Shown here: positions 7,444 to 17,901 of the stretch, piece by piece
Layout: the number at the start of each line of letters is the position of its first letter
Numbering within the stretch: position 1 is the first letter of the stretch
Assembly (NCBI RefSeq): GCF_017491605.1
Contig: NZ_JAFGYY010000001.1
Span: 248,001 to 312,000 of the forward strand
Length of the DNA: 64,000 bases
Direction: 5' to 3'
Origin: Pseudomonas sp. 30_B
GTDB lineage: Bacteria > Pseudomonadota > Gammaproteobacteria > Pseudomonadales > Pseudomonadaceae
The notes under the pieces: generated by a model
Told to the model about the DNA's origin: nothing
The model's database searches: none
What the model saw: only the letters and a program-made list of their open reading frames with translations
Program-made: the position numbers and the translations under genes

Positions 7444-10233
7444 TTAGGACGGCAATGCGTCGCTCTGCTGGCGCAGGCGGCGGTCGCGCTCGCCCACCCA
7501 GTAGGCCACCAGCTCGCGAAGTTGCGACAGCTCCACCGGCTTGGCCATGTGCCCGTCCATGCCGACCAGCCGCGCGCGCTCCTTGTGCTCGCTGAGGATG
7601 TGTGCGGTGAGCGCCACCACCGGAGTGTGCGGGCGCTGTTCGTTGGCTTCCCAGGCGCGCAGACGCTCGGTGGCGGAGAAACCGTCGAGCACCGGCATCT
7701 CGCAATCCATCAGCACCAGGTCGTACTGCGTGGCTTTCATTGCGGCCAGGGCTTCCTCGCCGTTGCTGGCGGTGTCCGGCTGCAGGTTGAGCTTGCTCAG
7801 CATGCCGCGGATGACCTTGGTGGAGATGCTGTTGTCCTCGGCCACCAGGATGCGGAAATCGCTGGGTGGCGTAGCAGGTGCCGGCTCGGCGGCAGGCTGC
7901 AGGTAGTTGCTCACGCCGCTAGGGCCACGCTGCCCCAGTTCCTCGGCGAGAGTCGCCTTGAGGGTGTAGCCCGCCACGGGCTTGGCGAGGATGCGCTTGA
8001 TCCCGGCGTTGCGGGCGATGATCTTGCTCGGCGCATTGCTGATGCCGGTGAGCATGATCAGCAGGATGTCGTGGTTGAGGTTCGGGTCTTCCTGGATCTT
8101 GGTCGCCAGCTGCATGCCGGTCATGCCGGGCATGTCCTGGTCGAGCAGGACCACGTCGAAGTATTCGCGCAGGTGCGCCTTGGTGCGCAGCTGGGCCAGC
8201 GCTTCCTTGCCTGAAGAGACGGCGCTGACGTTCATGCCCCAGGCGCTGCACTGCTGCACCACCACCTTGCGGCAGGTCTGGTTGTCGTCCACCACCAGCA
8301 GGCGCGCGCCCTGCAGCGGGCTGTCCAGGTCGGCGTTGGGCTGCTGCAACTGCTGCGGGTCCAGCGGCAGGCTCAGCCAGAGCAGGTTGCCGGAGTCGCC
8401 ATCGCCGCTTTCAATGCCGAATTCGCCGGACATCAGGCGAACCAGCTGGCGCGCGATGATCAGCCCGAGGCGGCTGCTCAGGCGGGTGGCGGAGAGGAAG
8501 TCGCGGCTGTGCAGCTCTGCGGTGAGCAGGGCCTGGCGGTCCTCGTCCTCCAGCGGGCGACCGCTGTCCTGCACGGCGATGCGCAGGCGCGGGCGATCCT
8601 GCGGGCCATCGAGGGCGACCACCAGCAGGATTTCGCCTTCGTCGGTCTGCTTGAAGGCGTTGTCCAGCAGGCTCAGCACGGCCTGGCGCAGGCGCGTCGG
8701 GTCGCCGCTGACGATGCGCGGGACCTTGGGCTGGGTGAAGCTGATCAGCTCGACCCGCTGTTGTTCGGCCTTGGCGCGGAAGATCGCCAGGCAGTCCTCG
8801 ATCAGGGCGCCAAGGTCGAACTGCACCTCGTCCATCTCGATCTGCCCGGACTCTAGCTTGGAGATGTCGAGGATCTCGTTGATCAGCGCCAGCAACTCGT
8901 TGCCGGCGCTGTGGATGGTCTGCACATAGTCGCGCTGCTTGGCCGACAGCGGCGTGCCGAGCAGCAGCTCGGTCATGCCCAGCACGCCGTTCATGGGGGT
9001 GCGGATTTCGTGGCTGATCTTGGCCAGGAAATCGCCCTTGGCCTTGAGTTCGGCAACGCTGGCGGCGCGCTGGCGGCTGGCGGCGAAGTGTTCGTTCTGC
9101 AGTTTGCGCTGGCGCTCGGCGAGGGCGAGGCTGAGCAGGAAGCCGACCAGCGCACTGAGCCCGAGCAGGCCGCTGCCCAGCCATTCGGCGCGGGTCGGCA
9201 GGTAGCCCAGCAGCGAAGGCAGGCTCAGGCACCAGACCAGGACGAAGAGGCCCATGCCCACGGCGAACAGGCGGGCGGGCTGGTAGGAGTGGGTCCAGTA
9301 GTAGAGCGCCACCGAAAGCATGCCCAGGGTGACCAGGGTGATCAGGCCATAGACCAGGTCGCTGAGGGGGAAGGCGAGCAGCAGGTGGAGCGCGGCGCCC
9401 AGCACCAGCAGCCCGGCGGTGCCGCCCAGCAGCAACCGCTTGAGCGGCAGGCGCGGGGTGAGGTCACGGAAGAAGCTGGCGGTGTAGCCCAGGGCGCAGA
9501 ACAGCGTCAGCACCAGGCTGAGCTGGGCGGTCAGCGGCTGCCAGGACTGGTGCACGCCGTACCAGGGGCTGAGCAGGCCGAACAGGGTGAGGCAGGCCAG
9601 CAGCAGGCTGGCGTGCACGCCGGCGAGCCACAGGCCGCTGGCGACGCGGGTGTAGCCGAAGCGCACGAGGTTGTAGACCAGCAGCATGGCGAGGCAGCCG
9701 ATCAGGATGCCGAAGTGCAGCGGGCGCTGCTCGTTGCTCGGCTGGCTGGCGTCCTCGATGCTGATGTTGGGCCGCAGCGGCTGGCTGGAGGTGAGGCGCA
9801 GGTAGAGGTCGAGGGGCTCGGCGGCGCTGCGCAGCGGCAGGACGATATCGCTGCTCAGCAGCGGGCGTTGCACGGGCGACAGGTTGCCGGCGCTCTTCTG
9901 CTCCAGCAGCGTCTGGCCGTGGACGATGAAGAGTTCGAAACTGTCCAGGCTGGGGGCGAAGACGCGCAGTTGCTGGGGCGACTCGCTGACCGGGAGGCGA
10001 TAGTGCAGCCAGGTCGCGCCGGGGCCGGCGGGGGCATGCAGGTCGTCGATGTCGAGTGGGCTGAAGAGGGTGCTGTAGCGCGGGGAGAGGATGTCCTGCA
10101 GCTGCAGGCGGGCGTCGCTGTCGTGGAGCTGCGACCAGCCGGGGTCCTGGCTTGCCGCAAAGGTCGGAACACAGACCAGGGCGGCCAGCAGCAAGCTGAC
10201 GAGGAGTCCTGTGGCAGTCCAGAGCCGGCGCAC
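7444..10233 (-). CDS. retS: Hybrid sensor histidine kinase RetS
   Basis: 929 residues. Order: signal sequence (LLVSLLLAALVCVPTFA), periplasmic 7TMR-DISMED2 domain (about 40-170), seven-helix 7TMR-DISM domain (about 180-375), histidine kinase with H-box FLAKISHEIRTPMNGVLGM (His near 407), N-box LLDNAFKQTDEGEIL, then two receiver domains with phospho-acceptor Asp near 698 (VVLLDQDMPG) and 842 (LVLMDCEMPV). This layout and the neighbouring purD match P. aeruginosa RetS, which binds GacS and switches acute versus biofilm lifestyles. The GTG at 10233 is preferred (GAAGGG upstream, start of the signal sequence); upstream codons are not protein-like. P. aeruginosa RetS is 942 residues from memory, so the length fits. 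Confidence 0.93.
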   Translation of the reverse strand: MRRLWTATGLLVSLLLAALVCVPTFAASQDPGWSQLHDSDARLQLQDILSPRYSTLFSPLDIDDLHAPAGPGATWLHYRLPVSESPQQLRVFAPSLDSFELFIVHGQTLLEQKSAGNLSPVQRPLLSSDIVLPLRSAAEPLDLYLRLTSSQPLRPNISIEDASQPSNEQRPLHFGILIGCLAMLLVYNLVRFGYTRVASGLWLAGVHASLLLACLTLFGLLSPWYGVHQSWQPLTAQLSLVLTLFCALGYTASFFRDLTPRLPLKRLLLGGTAGLLVLGAALHLLLAFPLSDLVYGLITLVTLGMLSVALYYWTHSYQPARLFAVGMGLFVLVWCLSLPSLLGYLPTRAEWLGSGLLGLSALVGFLLSLALAERQRKLQNEHFAASRQRAASVAELKAKGDFLAKISHEIRTPMNGVLGMTELLLGTPLSAKQRDYVQTIHSAGNELLALINEILDISKLESGQIEMDEVQFDLGALIEDCLAIFRAKAEQQRVELISFTQPKVPRIVSGDPTRLRQAVLSLLDNAFKQTDEGEILLVVALDGPQDRPRLRIAVQDSGRPLEDEDRQALLTAELHSRDFLSATRLSSRLGLIIARQLVRLMSGEFGIESGDGDSGNLLWLSLPLDPQQLQQPNADLDSPLQGARLLVVDDNQTCRKVVVQQCSAWGMNVSAVSSGKEALAQLRTKAHLREYFDVVLLDQDMPGMTGMQLATKIQEDPNLNHDILLIMLTGISNAPSKIIARNAGIKRILAKPVAGYTLKATLAEELGQRGPSGVSNYLQPAAEPAPATPPSDFRILVAEDNSISTKVIRGMLSKLNLQPDTASNGEEALAAMKATQYDLVLMDCEMPVLDGFSATERLRAWEANEQRPHTPVVALTAHILSEHKERARLVGMDGHMAKPVELSQLRELVAYWVGERDRRLRQQSDALPS

Positions 10234-10358
10234 GGCGAAGTCCCTTCGGTAGTGAGTGGCCCGATTATAGCCAAGTGCGCAAAAGGCCGTAATCCACACG
10301 GGCACGCGGGGATGGGTGGCCGGAGGCGTCGCGATGGAACGCCTCCGGCAACGGGACA

Positions 10359-11648
10359 TCAGCCCTCGCCACGCTCGCGGGCAATGGCGCGGTAGCCGAT
10401 GTCCTTGCGGTAGAAACAGCCGTTCCAGCGGATTTTCTCCGCCAGGCGGTAGGCCTGCTCCTGAGCCGAGGACACGCTCGGGCCGATGGCGGTGGCACAC
10501 AGCACGCGACCGCCGCTGGTGACGACCTGGCCGTCCTTCAGCGTGGTACCGGCATGGAACACCTTGCCGTCGAGCTTGGCGGCTTCGTCCAGACCTTCGA
10601 TGACGTCACCCTTGGCGTAGTCGCCCGGGTAGCCGCCGGCGGCCAGCACCACGCCCACGGTGGGACGCGGGTCCCAGGTGGCCTCGACCTTGTCCAGCGC
10701 CTTGGCCAGGGCGGCCTCGACCAGCAGGACCAGGGACGATTCCAGGCGGACCATGATCGGCTGGGTTTCCGGGTCGCCGAAGCGGCAGTTGAACTCGATG
10801 ACCTTGGGCTTGCCGCTCTTGTCGATCATCAGGCCGGCGTAGAGGAAGCCGGTGTAGACGTTGCCTTCCTCGGCCATGCCGCGCACGGTCGGGTAGATCA
10901 CTTCGTCCATCACGCGCTGGTGCACGTCGGCAGTCACCACCGGAGCGGGGGAGTACGCGCCCATGCCGCCGGTGTTCGGGCCGCTGTCGCCGTCGCCGAC
11001 GCGCTTGTGGTCCTGGCTGGTGGCCATGGGCAGCACGTTCTGGCCGTCGACCATGACGATGAAGCTGGCTTCCTCGCCGTCGAGGAACTCTTCGATCACC
11101 ACGCGCGAACCGGCGTCACCGAAGGCGTTGCCGGCGAGCATGTCGCGCACGGCTTCCTCGGCTTCGGCCAGGGTCATGGCGACGATCACGCCCTTGCCCG
11201 CGGCCAGGCCGTCGGCCTTGATCACGATGGGCGCGCCTTTCTCTTTCAGGTAGGCCAGCGCCGGCTCGACTTCGGTGAAGTTCTGGTAGTCGGCGGTGGG
11301 AATCTTGTGGCGCGCGAGGAAGTCCTTGGTGAAGGCCTTGGAGCCTTCCAGCTGGGCGGCGCCGGCGGTGGGGCCGAAGATGTCCAGGCCGCGGGCGCGG
11401 AACAGGTCGACCACGCCTTTGACCAGCGGAGCCTCGGGGCCGACGATGGTCAGCTGCACGTTCTTCGCGGCGAAATCGGCCAGCTCTTCCAGGGCCAGCA
11501 CGTCGATGGCGACGTTCTCGCACTTGGCTTCGGTGGCGGTGCCGGCATTGCCCGGCGCGACGAAGACCTTCTGCACCCGCGAATCCTGCGCGACCTTCCA
11601 GGCCAGCGCGTGCTCGCGACCGCCGCTGCCGATGATGAGTACGTTCAT
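10359..11648 (-). CDS. purD: Phosphoribosylamine-glycine ligase PurD
   Basis: 429 residues, full length for the family. It catalyses ATP-dependent ligation of glycine to 5-phosphoribosylamine in de novo purine synthesis. N-terminal MNVLIIGSGGREHALAW is the GARS N-domain signature; the ATP-grasp core has IVIKADGLAAGKGVIVA and the metal site region VIEFNCRFGDPETQ. It lies 218 bp downstream of purH on the same strand, a conserved Pseudomonas arrangement. ATG 11648 has GGAGATTTCCA upstream. Confidence 0.98.
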   Translation of the reverse strand: MNVLIIGSGGREHALAWKVAQDSRVQKVFVAPGNAGTATEAKCENVAIDVLALEELADFAAKNVQLTIVGPEAPLVKGVVDLFRARGLDIFGPTAGAAQLEGSKAFTKDFLARHKIPTADYQNFTEVEPALAYLKEKGAPIVIKADGLAAGKGVIVAMTLAEAEEAVRDMLAGNAFGDAGSRVVIEEFLDGEEASFIVMVDGQNVLPMATSQDHKRVGDGDSGPNTGGMGAYSPAPVVTADVHQRVMDEVIYPTVRGMAEEGNVYTGFLYAGLMIDKSGKPKVIEFNCRFGDPETQPIMVRLESSLVLLVEAALAKALDKVEATWDPRPTVGVVLAAGGYPGDYAKGDVIEGLDEAAKLDGKVFHAGTTLKDGQVVTSGGRVLCATAIGPSVSSAQEQAYRLAEKIRWNGCFYRKDIGYRAIARERGEG

Positions 11649-11684
11649 TGGAAATCTCCTGAACTGTTCCGGCTTGGCCGGATT

Positions 11685-11715
11685 GTTGGGTATCGCTTCG
11701 CTCCACCCAACCTAC
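11685..11715. repeat. GGGTATCGC...CCACCC dispersed repeat, single unit
   Basis: Short unit GGGTATCGCTTCGCTCCACCC flanked by GTT/AAC; it is related to the longer inverted pair at 54268-54349. Located in the purH-purD gap next to the structured element. Confidence 0.6.
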
Positions 11716-11758
11716 GAGAGCTTTTTTCCAGCCTGTGCGAGGGCGCAATGGAGTGGCT

Positions 11759-11841
11759 GGATGCAAGGCGCGGACGGCTTCGACAAGCGGAGTTGCCTAT
11801 TGGCAATGAGCATTGGCGAAGTCGTCCGCAACGCAGCAGAC
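11759..11841. repeat. Structured dispersed element, copy 2
   Basis: Copy 2 of the element seen at 1151 and 31744. The outer arms GCGGACGGCTTCG and CGAAGTCGTCCGC pair with one mismatch in 13. Inside are CGGAG, the inner hairpin TTGCC-TATT-GGCAA and TGAGCAT. It begins GGATGCAAGGCG and ends CAACGCAGCAGAC. It sits in the purH-purD gap, again between two genes of one operon. Confidence 0.7.
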
Positions 11842-11866
11842 GGCCGCTACAGTGCGGCCGTCCCGG

Positions 11867-13468
11867 TTAATGCCTAAAGTGGCGCATGCCGGTGAAGACC
11901 ATCGCGATGCCGGCTTCATCGGCAGCGGCAATCACTTCGTTGTCACGCATCGAACCACCTGGCTGGATCACCGCGGTGATGCCTGCCTTGGCGGCGTTGT
12001 CGATGCCGTCGCGGAACGGGAAGAAGGCATCGGACGCCATGACCGCGCCCTTCACTTCCAGGCCGGCGTGCTCGGCCTTGATGGCGGCGATGCGGGCGGA
12101 GTTCACGCGGCTCATCTGGCCGGCGCCGACGCCGACGGTCTGGCGGTTCTTGGCGTAGACGATGGCGTTGGACTTGACGAACTTGGCGACTTTCCAGGCG
12201 AAGATCAGGTCATGGATTTCCTGCTCGCTCGGGGCGCGCTGGGTGACGATCTTCAGGTCGTCGGCGGTGATCATGCCGATGTCGCGGCTCTGCACCAGCA
12301 GGCCACCGTTGACGCGCTTGAAGTCCCAGCCGGCAGGACGCTCGGCCGGCCACTCGCCGCACTCCAGCAGGCGCACGTTGGCCTTGGCGGCGACCACGGC
12401 ACGGGCGGCCTCGGAGACTTTCGGGGCGATGATGACTTCGACGAACTGGCGCTCGACGATGGCCTGGGCGGTCTCGCCGTCCAGCTCGCGGTTGAAGGCG
12501 ATGATGCCGCCGAAGGCCGACTCGGTGTCGGTGGCGTAGGCCAGGTCATAGGCCTTGCGGATACCGCCTTCGTTTTCCGGAACCACGGCCACGCCGCACG
12601 GGTTGGCGTGCTTGACGATGACACAGGCCGGCTTGACGAAGCTCTTCACGCACTCCAGCGCGGCGTCGGTGTCGGCCACGTTGTTGAACGACAGTTCCTT
12701 GCCCTGCAGCTGGATGGCGGTGGAGACGCTGGCCTCGCCGCCCTCGACGTAGAACGCCGCGCTCTGGTGCGGGTTCTCGCCGTAGCGCATGTCCTGGGCC
12801 TTGATGAACTGGCTGTTGAAGGTGCGCGGGAACTGCAGGCGGTTCTCGGTGGACAGGGTTTCGGCGTTCTGGTCGATGGTGCCCAGGTAGTTGGCGATCA
12901 TGCCGTCGTAGGCGGAGGTGTGCTCGAACGCCTTGAGGGCCAGGTTGAAGCGCTGGGCGTAGGTCAGGCCGCCGTCCTTCAGGGCCGCGATGACGCCTTC
13001 GTAGTCGGTGGAGTTGACCACGATGGCGACGTCCTTGTGGTTCTTCGCCGCGGAACGGACCATGGTCGGGCCGCCGATGTCGATGTTCTCGATGGCGTCC
13101 GGCAGGGTGCAGCCCGGCTTGGCCACGGTGGCGGCGAAGGGGTACAGGTTGACCGCAACCAGGTCGATCGGCTTGATGCCGTGCTCTTCCATCACCGCGC
13201 CGTCGATGTCGCGACGGCCGAGGATGCCGCCGTGGACTTTCGGGTGCAGGGTCTTCACGCGGCCGTCCATCATTTCCGGGAAGCCGGTGTAGTCGGCCAC
13301 TTCCACGGCGGCGATGCCGTTGTCCTTGAGCAGCTTGTAGGTGCCGCCGGTGGAGAGGATCTCCACGCCAAGGGCTACCAGCTCACGGGCGAAATCGACG
13401 ACGCCGGTCTTGTCGGAAACGCTGATCAGCGCACGGCGGATGGGCAGGCGGGTGGTTTGGTCGGTCAT
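11867..13468 (-). CDS. purH: Bifunctional AICAR formyltransferase / IMP cyclohydrolase PurH
   Basis: 533 residues. It carries out the last two steps to IMP. The N-terminal MGS-like cyclohydrolase domain begins [33 protein letters not shown]; the C-terminal AICARFT domain contains [25 protein letters not shown] and the terminal [20 protein letters not shown] 13468 (MTDQTTRLP) has GGAAG seven bases upstream; a GTG four codons earlier is also open. It is downstream of dusB-fis and upstream of purD, likely one transcription unit. Confidence 0.98.
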   Translation of the reverse strand: MTDQTTRLPIRRALISVSDKTGVVDFARELVALGVEILSTGGTYKLLKDNGIAAVEVADYTGFPEMMDGRVKTLHPKVHGGILGRRDIDGAVMEEHGIKPIDLVAVNLYPFAATVAKPGCTLPDAIENIDIGGPTMVRSAAKNHKDVAIVVNSTDYEGVIAALKDGGLTYAQRFNLALKAFEHTSAYDGMIANYLGTIDQNAETLSTENRLQFPRTFNSQFIKAQDMRYGENPHQSAAFYVEGGEASVSTAIQLQGKELSFNNVADTDAALECVKSFVKPACVIVKHANPCGVAVVPENEGGIRKAYDLAYATDTESAFGGIIAFNRELDGETAQAIVERQFVEVIIAPKVSEAARAVVAAKANVRLLECGEWPAERPAGWDFKRVNGGLLVQSRDIGMITADDLKIVTQRAPSEQEIHDLIFAWKVAKFVKSNAIVYAKNRQTVGVGAGQMSRVNSARIAAIKAEHAGLEVKGAVMASDAFFPFRDGIDNAAKAGITAVIQPGGSMRDNEVIAAADEAGIAMVFTGMRHFRH

Positions 13469-13502
13469 AACGGCTTCCACAAAGGCTACGGGCTTCCGGC
13501 GT

Positions 13503-13546
13503 CAGGCGAGGGCCCGGGCGACCGTTCGGTCGCGGCCCAGCGCCTG
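13503..13546 (-). other. Strong hairpin in the fis-purH gap
   Basis: Interrupted inverted repeat: CAGGCG, GGGCC and GCGACCG on one arm pair with CGGTCGC, GGGCCC and CGCCTG on the other, around an AA loop. There is no U tract, so it is not a classical terminator. It could protect or separate the dusB-fis and purHD messages. Confidence 0.55.
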
Positions 13547-13555
13547 CCACCGTGG

Positions 13556-13876
13556 TCAGAGAAGGTCGTACTGCTTGAGTTTCTTGCGCAGGGTTCCGCG
13601 GTTCAGGCCCAGCAGTTCCGAGGCTTTGGTCTGGTTACCCTTCACATAGTTCATGACGGTTTCCAGCAGCGGCGCTTCGACTTCGCAAAGCACCATGTTG
13701 TACACGTCCGTGACCGGCTGCCCTTCGAGATGGGCGAAATAGTTATGCAGTGCCTTTTCCACGCTGTCGCGGAGGGTCTGGCCCTCCTGCGTCGGAGTGG
13801 TCAGGTGCTGTTTAAGGTTGGCGTTGTCGCTCACGGGTGTCATTCCACTCACTAATGTCTCGGTCATCGTTGTCAT
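13556..13876 (-). CDS. fis: DNA-binding protein Fis
   Basis: 106 residues. Nucleoid-associated factor that bends DNA and affects rRNA promoters, recombination and virulence genes. The C-terminal helix-turn-helix [25 protein letters not shown] is the Fis signature. The N-terminal arm is acidic and Thr-rich as in Pseudomonas homologues. The ATG overlaps the dusB stop by four bases, reproducing the dusB-fis operon of gammaproteobacteria. Confidence 0.97.
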   Translation of the reverse strand: MTTMTETLVSGMTPVSDNANLKQHLTTPTQEGQTLRDSVEKALHNYFAHLEGQPVTDVYNMVLCEVEAPLLETVMNYVKGNQTKASELLGLNRGTLRKKLKQYDLL

Positions 13877-14880
13877 GCGGCCACCCCTTCTCCGTTATTG
13901 TGGCGCTCGGCGAAGAACTGCCTGACGCTGGCGCTTTGTGCATCCGTGTCCTGCAAACGATTGAACTGGGTGCGGAACTCCGCCGCACCCGGCAGGGTTG
14001 CGAGGTACCAGCCCACGTGCTTGCGGGCAATTCGCACACCCATGTCTTCCCCATAAAACGCATGCAATGCAGCCAGGTGTTCGAGCAGGATGCTCTCCAC
14101 TTCGTGCAGACTCGGCGCCGGCAGTGTTTCGCCGGTGCCCAGGTAATGATCGATCTCGCGGAAGATCCAGGGCCTGCCCTGGGCGGCGCGGCCGATCAGC
14201 AGGGCGTCCACCCCGGTCAGCTCGAGCACCTGCCGTGCCTTGCGCGGCGAATCGATATCACCGTTGGCGAAGACCGGAATGGAAACCGCCTGCTTGATCG
14301 CAGCGATGGTTTCGTACTCTGCTTCGCCGGTGTAGAGGTCGGCACGGGTCCTGCCGTGGACCGCCAGCGCCTGGATGCCCGACTGCTCGGCAATCCGCGC
14401 CACCGTCACGCCGTTCTTGTTCGACCGGTCCCAACCGGTGCGAATCTTCAGGGTGACGGGAACCTCCACTGCCGCGACCACCGCCTCGAGGATTTCGGCT
14501 ACCAGCCGTTCATCCTTCATCAGCGCGGAACCCGCGGCCTTGTTGCACACCTTCTTTGCCGGACAGCCCATGTTGATGTCGATGATCTGGGCACCCAGCT
14601 CCACGTTGCAGCGGGCGGCTTCCGCGAGCATCTGCGGGTCACCGCCGGCAATCTGCACCGAACGGGGCTGATCTTCGTTGTCGTGCTGCAGGCGCAGGCG
14701 CGACTTGCGGCTATTCCACAGGCGGACGTCGCTGGTGACCATTTCCGACACCACCATGCCGGCACCGAGGCGGCGGCACAGCTGGCGGAACGGACGATCG
14801 GTGACGCCGGCCATCGGGGCCAGGATCAGTCTGTTGGGCAGTGTGTAGGAGCCGATGCGTACCACCGACCTGAGTTCCAT
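13873..14880 (-). CDS. dusB: tRNA-dihydrouridine synthase B
   Basis: 335 residues. FMN-dependent enzyme that reduces uridine to dihydrouridine in the tRNA D-loop. Motifs: [41 protein letters not shown] with the catalytic Cys, [15 protein letters not shown] and [11 protein letters not shown] 14880 begins the family N-terminus [18 protein letters not shown]. First gene of dusB-fis; the 222 bp upstream (14881-15102) contain an AT-rich stretch (GGATAAATTCTGAAC) compatible with a promoter but no other gene. Confidence 0.97.
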   Translation of the reverse strand: MELRSVVRIGSYTLPNRLILAPMAGVTDRPFRQLCRRLGAGMVVSEMVTSDVRLWNSRKSRLRLQHDNEDQPRSVQIAGGDPQMLAEAARCNVELGAQIIDINMGCPAKKVCNKAAGSALMKDERLVAEILEAVVAAVEVPVTLKIRTGWDRSNKNGVTVARIAEQSGIQALAVHGRTRADLYTGEAEYETIAAIKQAVSIPVFANGDIDSPRKARQVLELTGVDALLIGRAAQGRPWIFREIDHYLGTGETLPAPSLHEVESILLEHLAALHAFYGEDMGVRIARKHVGWYLATLPGAAEFRTQFNRLQDTDAQSASVRQFFAERHNNGEGVAA

Positions 14881-15102
14881 GGTTAATGGGGCGGGAACAC
14901 CGAGGCGCCGCGCGCTACAAGACTCGCGGGTGCGTTTCGGGGCCTGCCACCGGTGCTAGCAAAAAAGGGAGGGCATGATACCCGCTCTCGGTGACCGGAT
15001 AAAGGCGAATTTGGATAAATTCTGAACAGCCCGGGGCTTATCACCCAGGGTAGGAAGACGAGCGGAACTGGCGCTCTCAGGCGCTTTGAGCTACCCGCCG
15101 GA

Positions 15103-16787
15103 TCACTCCGGCGAGTGGAAGCTCAGGCTGTAGTTCACCGCTTTCGGACCCGGGTCGAGAATGTCCAGGGAGATATGGATCGGCGTCTGCGGCGGCATTT
15201 CGCTCTGCCCGGCCAGTTCGCCCGAGAGGTATTCGCTGGGCTTGAAGCGGCGGCTGGCGATCAGCTGGCCGTTCAGGTCGGCGAAGCGCATTTCCAGCAG
15301 CGGGAAGGGCTGCGAGAAGTTGGCGCGGTTGTAGATGATCGCGTCGACCACCAGAGCGCCGCTGAAGTCCGGATGGCTGCGTACCACCAGGTTGCTGCTG
15401 CGGATCTGATCCACGTCGACCTTGGAGGGGAGGGTGCAGCCCAGTTCCGGGCAGGCCTGGGCGAACCAGGGGCGGTACTGGTCCTGGCGGGCCAGCTCCT
15501 CGAAGTGGTAGATGACGTACTGTCCGGCGAGACCTGCCAGGGCCAGCAGCACCAGCAGCAGCCAGAACAGGCGGCGACCCCAGTGGCGCTTGGGCTTCTG
15601 CCAGTCCAGTTGCAGCGGCTCGTCGCTCAGGTCGTGCAGGCCGTCGTTGTGCAGCGCGGGCTCGGCGCGGCGGCTGTCGGCGCGGGTCTCGACGACCGGT
15701 TCGTCGTCGTGGTCGTCCTCGGCGTGCTCGGGCTCGTCATCGTCGCGCCGGGCGCTGAAGGTGGGCAGCCTTTCCTCGTCCTCATCGACGACGCCGAGCG
15801 GCGCCGGGGCGATCCGGGGTTCTTCGACCTGCTCTTCCTCGATCTCTTGCTCGATCTCTTGCTCGGGTTCGGGCGCAGGCTCCTCGTCGGCCGCGAGGCG
15901 GGCGCTGGGCGAGGGTTCTTCCGGTTCGTCGTCCTTCAGTTGGCCGAGGCTGGGCTCCTGGCGGGCGGCGCGATTGCCGCCGGGCTGTTCCGACTGCAGC
16001 AGGGCTTCGGCCCAGCGCTCGTCGTGCGGATCGCGTTTCTCGTCCTGCCTGACCTGCAGGGCCTCGCTGGGAGCGGGCGCGCGATCGATGCTGAGGAATT
16101 CCTGGGACAGCTCGAACTCGTCCAGCTTGGCGAGCTCTTCATCGAGGTTGAGGCTGTCCAGGTCGAGGTCGTCGTGGATCCACAGCGTTTCGTCTTTCTT
16201 CGCCGGGGCCTGAGCGGCTTCGGTCTTGGCCGGCTCGCCGGGGCCTGGGGCCGGTGCAGGCGGCGGGGTCAGCGGCGCTGCCGGGATGGCCTGGGCCGCC
16301 GCGATGGCGGGGGCTGGCTCGGGGCGGAACTCCGGCAGGGGCTCGGGTTTGATTTCTACCTTGGGTTCCGGGATGGCGGGCTTTTCCGCGACATCACTGG
16401 AGTGTCGCGCCGCTGGGGAGCCAGCGGCCAGCCAAGGGTGGCGGTGCCGGGGACGGGCAAGGGTTTCGGTTGTTCCGGGGCTGCGGCGGCGACTGCGGCG
16501 GCGGCCGGCACCGGAGACGGCTCCGGCACGCTGGGAATGGGGGCTGGTGCCACCGCTTCGGCCATGGGCGCGGGCGCCGGAGCAGGCTTCGGCGGGCTGG
16601 CTGGCGGCGGGGCCACGTCGGTCAGGATCGGCGCCTGCGTCGGTTCGCCCAGCATGTTCTGCGGGGCGTTGAAGACCTTCAGGCAGGTGCCACAGCGCAC
16701 GGCACCGCTGGCCGCGCCCAATTGCGCCGAGTTGACGCGGAAGCGTGTCTGGCAATGGGGGCACTGTGTGATGAAGCTGTCGCTCAT
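15103..16787 (-). pseudogene. Zinc-ribbon/DUF3426 membrane protein, split by a one-base frameshift
   Basis: The N-terminal part (MSDSFITQCPHCQTRFRV ... VRCGTCLKVF) is an MJ0042-type zinc ribbon with two CxxC pairs followed by a Pro/Ala-rich linker, and its frame stops at 16356. The rest is open in another frame down to 15103: an acidic Glu/Asp-rich linker, one membrane helix (LFWLLLVLLALAGLAGQYVIYHF) and a C-terminal DUF3426 domain ending NYSLSFHSPE. The two parts together are one protein of about 560 residues. Joining them needs one extra base, most likely near 16400-16440, where a GGGG run (16415-16418) lies. This is either a real -1 mutation or a sequencing/assembly error. It lies between prmA and dusB, as an intact gene does in PAO1 from memory. 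Confidence 0.85.
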
Positions 16788-16846
16788 GCGGCGGTCCGGC
16801 GAAAAAACAAACGATTAGTCTAACCCAAGGCCCGTTCGTCGGGCAG

Positions 16847-17725
16847 TCAGCGGCGGCGACCCGTGATGCGGATCCAGCCTTCCTGCTCGGCGGTCGGGTC
16901 GAGGTCGAAGGCGGCGGCATAGGCTGCGCGCACTTCCTCGGCCTGCTCGGCGAGGATGCCCGAGAGGGCCAGGCGGCCACCGGGCTTGACCAGTCCGGTG
17001 AGCTGCTCTGCCAATGTGACCAGCGGACCGGCCAGAATGTTCGCCACCAGGACGTCCGCCGGCTCTTTTGGCAGATCAGCGGGCAGGTAGACGGGGAAGC
17101 TGGCCGGGTCGATACCGTTGCGCGAGGCGTTGTCGCGCGAGGCTTCCAGAGCCTGCGGATCGATGTCGGTGCCGGCGGCGCGCTCGGCGCCCAGCAGCAG
17201 CGCGGCGATGGCGAGGATGCCCGAGCCGCAGCCGAAGTCGAGTACGTATTGGCCGGCCAGATCCTGGCCATCCAGCCATTGCAGGCACAGCGAGGTGGTC
17301 GGGTGGGTGCCGGTGCCGAAGGCCAGGCCCGGGTCGAGCAGCAGGTTCACCGCGTCCGGCTCCGGGGCGTCGTGCCAGCTGGGGACGATCCACAGGCGGC
17401 GACCGAAACGCATCGGCTTGAAGTTGTCCATCCAGCTGCGTTCCCAGTCCTGGTCCTCGATGCGCTCGATCTGGTGCTGCGGCAGCTCGCCGCCGGTGAG
17501 CAGGGACAGGTGGGCGATGAGCGCGGTCTCGTCGGTATCGGCCTCGAACAGCGCGAGCAGGTGGGTGTGGCTCCACAGCGGGGTGGTGCCCAGGTCCGGC
17601 TCGAAGATCGGCTGGTCTTCGGCATCCATGAAGGTCACCGAGACGGCGCCGACTTCCAGCAGCGCGTCTTCATAGGTTTCCGCCTGTTCCGGGGTGATGG
17701 CGAGTCGGACTTGAAGCCAGGGCAT
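16847..17725 (-). CDS. prmA: Ribosomal protein L11 methyltransferase PrmA
   Basis: 292 residues. SAM-dependent enzyme that trimethylates ribosomal protein L11. An N-terminal substrate-recognition domain ([16 protein letters not shown]) and a Rossmann domain with [20 protein letters not shown] (motif I), GTDIDPQAL and VANILAGPL are visible. Length equals the E. coli enzyme (293). It follows accC on the same strand after terminator-like hairpins. Confidence 0.97.
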   Translation of the reverse strand: MPWLQVRLAITPEQAETYEDALLEVGAVSVTFMDAEDQPIFEPDLGTTPLWSHTHLLALFEADTDETALIAHLSLLTGGELPQHQIERIEDQDWERSWMDNFKPMRFGRRLWIVPSWHDAPEPDAVNLLLDPGLAFGTGTHPTTSLCLQWLDGQDLAGQYVLDFGCGSGILAIAALLLGAERAAGTDIDPQALEASRDNASRNGIDPASFPVYLPADLPKEPADVLVANILAGPLVTLAEQLTGLVKPGGRLALSGILAEQAEEVRAAYAAAFDLDPTAEQEGWIRITGRRR

Positions 17726-17755
17726 GGCGGGTACCTCGATGGTGCTGGACGCGAA

Positions 17756-17785
17756 AATAGAACGGGCCGCCTGGGCGGCCCGCAG
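17756..17785 (-). terminator. Terminator-like hairpin upstream of prmA
   Basis: On the minus strand GGGCCGCC-CA-GGCGGCCC is followed by GTTCTATTTTC. A perfect 8-bp GC stem with a short U-rich tail; with the hairpin at 17846 it separates accC from prmA. Confidence 0.6.
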
Positions 17786-17845
17786 ATAAAGGCGGCAAGC
17801 TTACTGTACGGCACCTTGCCATGCCAGCGTGCGGGAGCCGCAAAG

Positions 17846-17875
17846 CACAAGGGCCGCCCGGAGGCAGCCCTTGTG
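17846..17875 (-). terminator. Hairpin downstream of accC
   Basis: CACAAGGGC pairs with GCCCTTGTG around a GC-rich loop, 27 bases after the accC stop, then CTTTGC. A probable terminator of the accBC message, with a weak U tract. Confidence 0.55.
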
Positions 17876-17901
17876 CTGGAGTGAGGCGGAGCGGGACAGG
17901 C

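Noticed and set aside
15103..17271. A continuous 722-codon frame on the minus strand through prmA and the DUF3426 gene
   Set aside because: The first part is an out-of-frame reading of prmA; only the portion below about 16440 matches the DUF3426 protein, which begins at 16787 in another frame.
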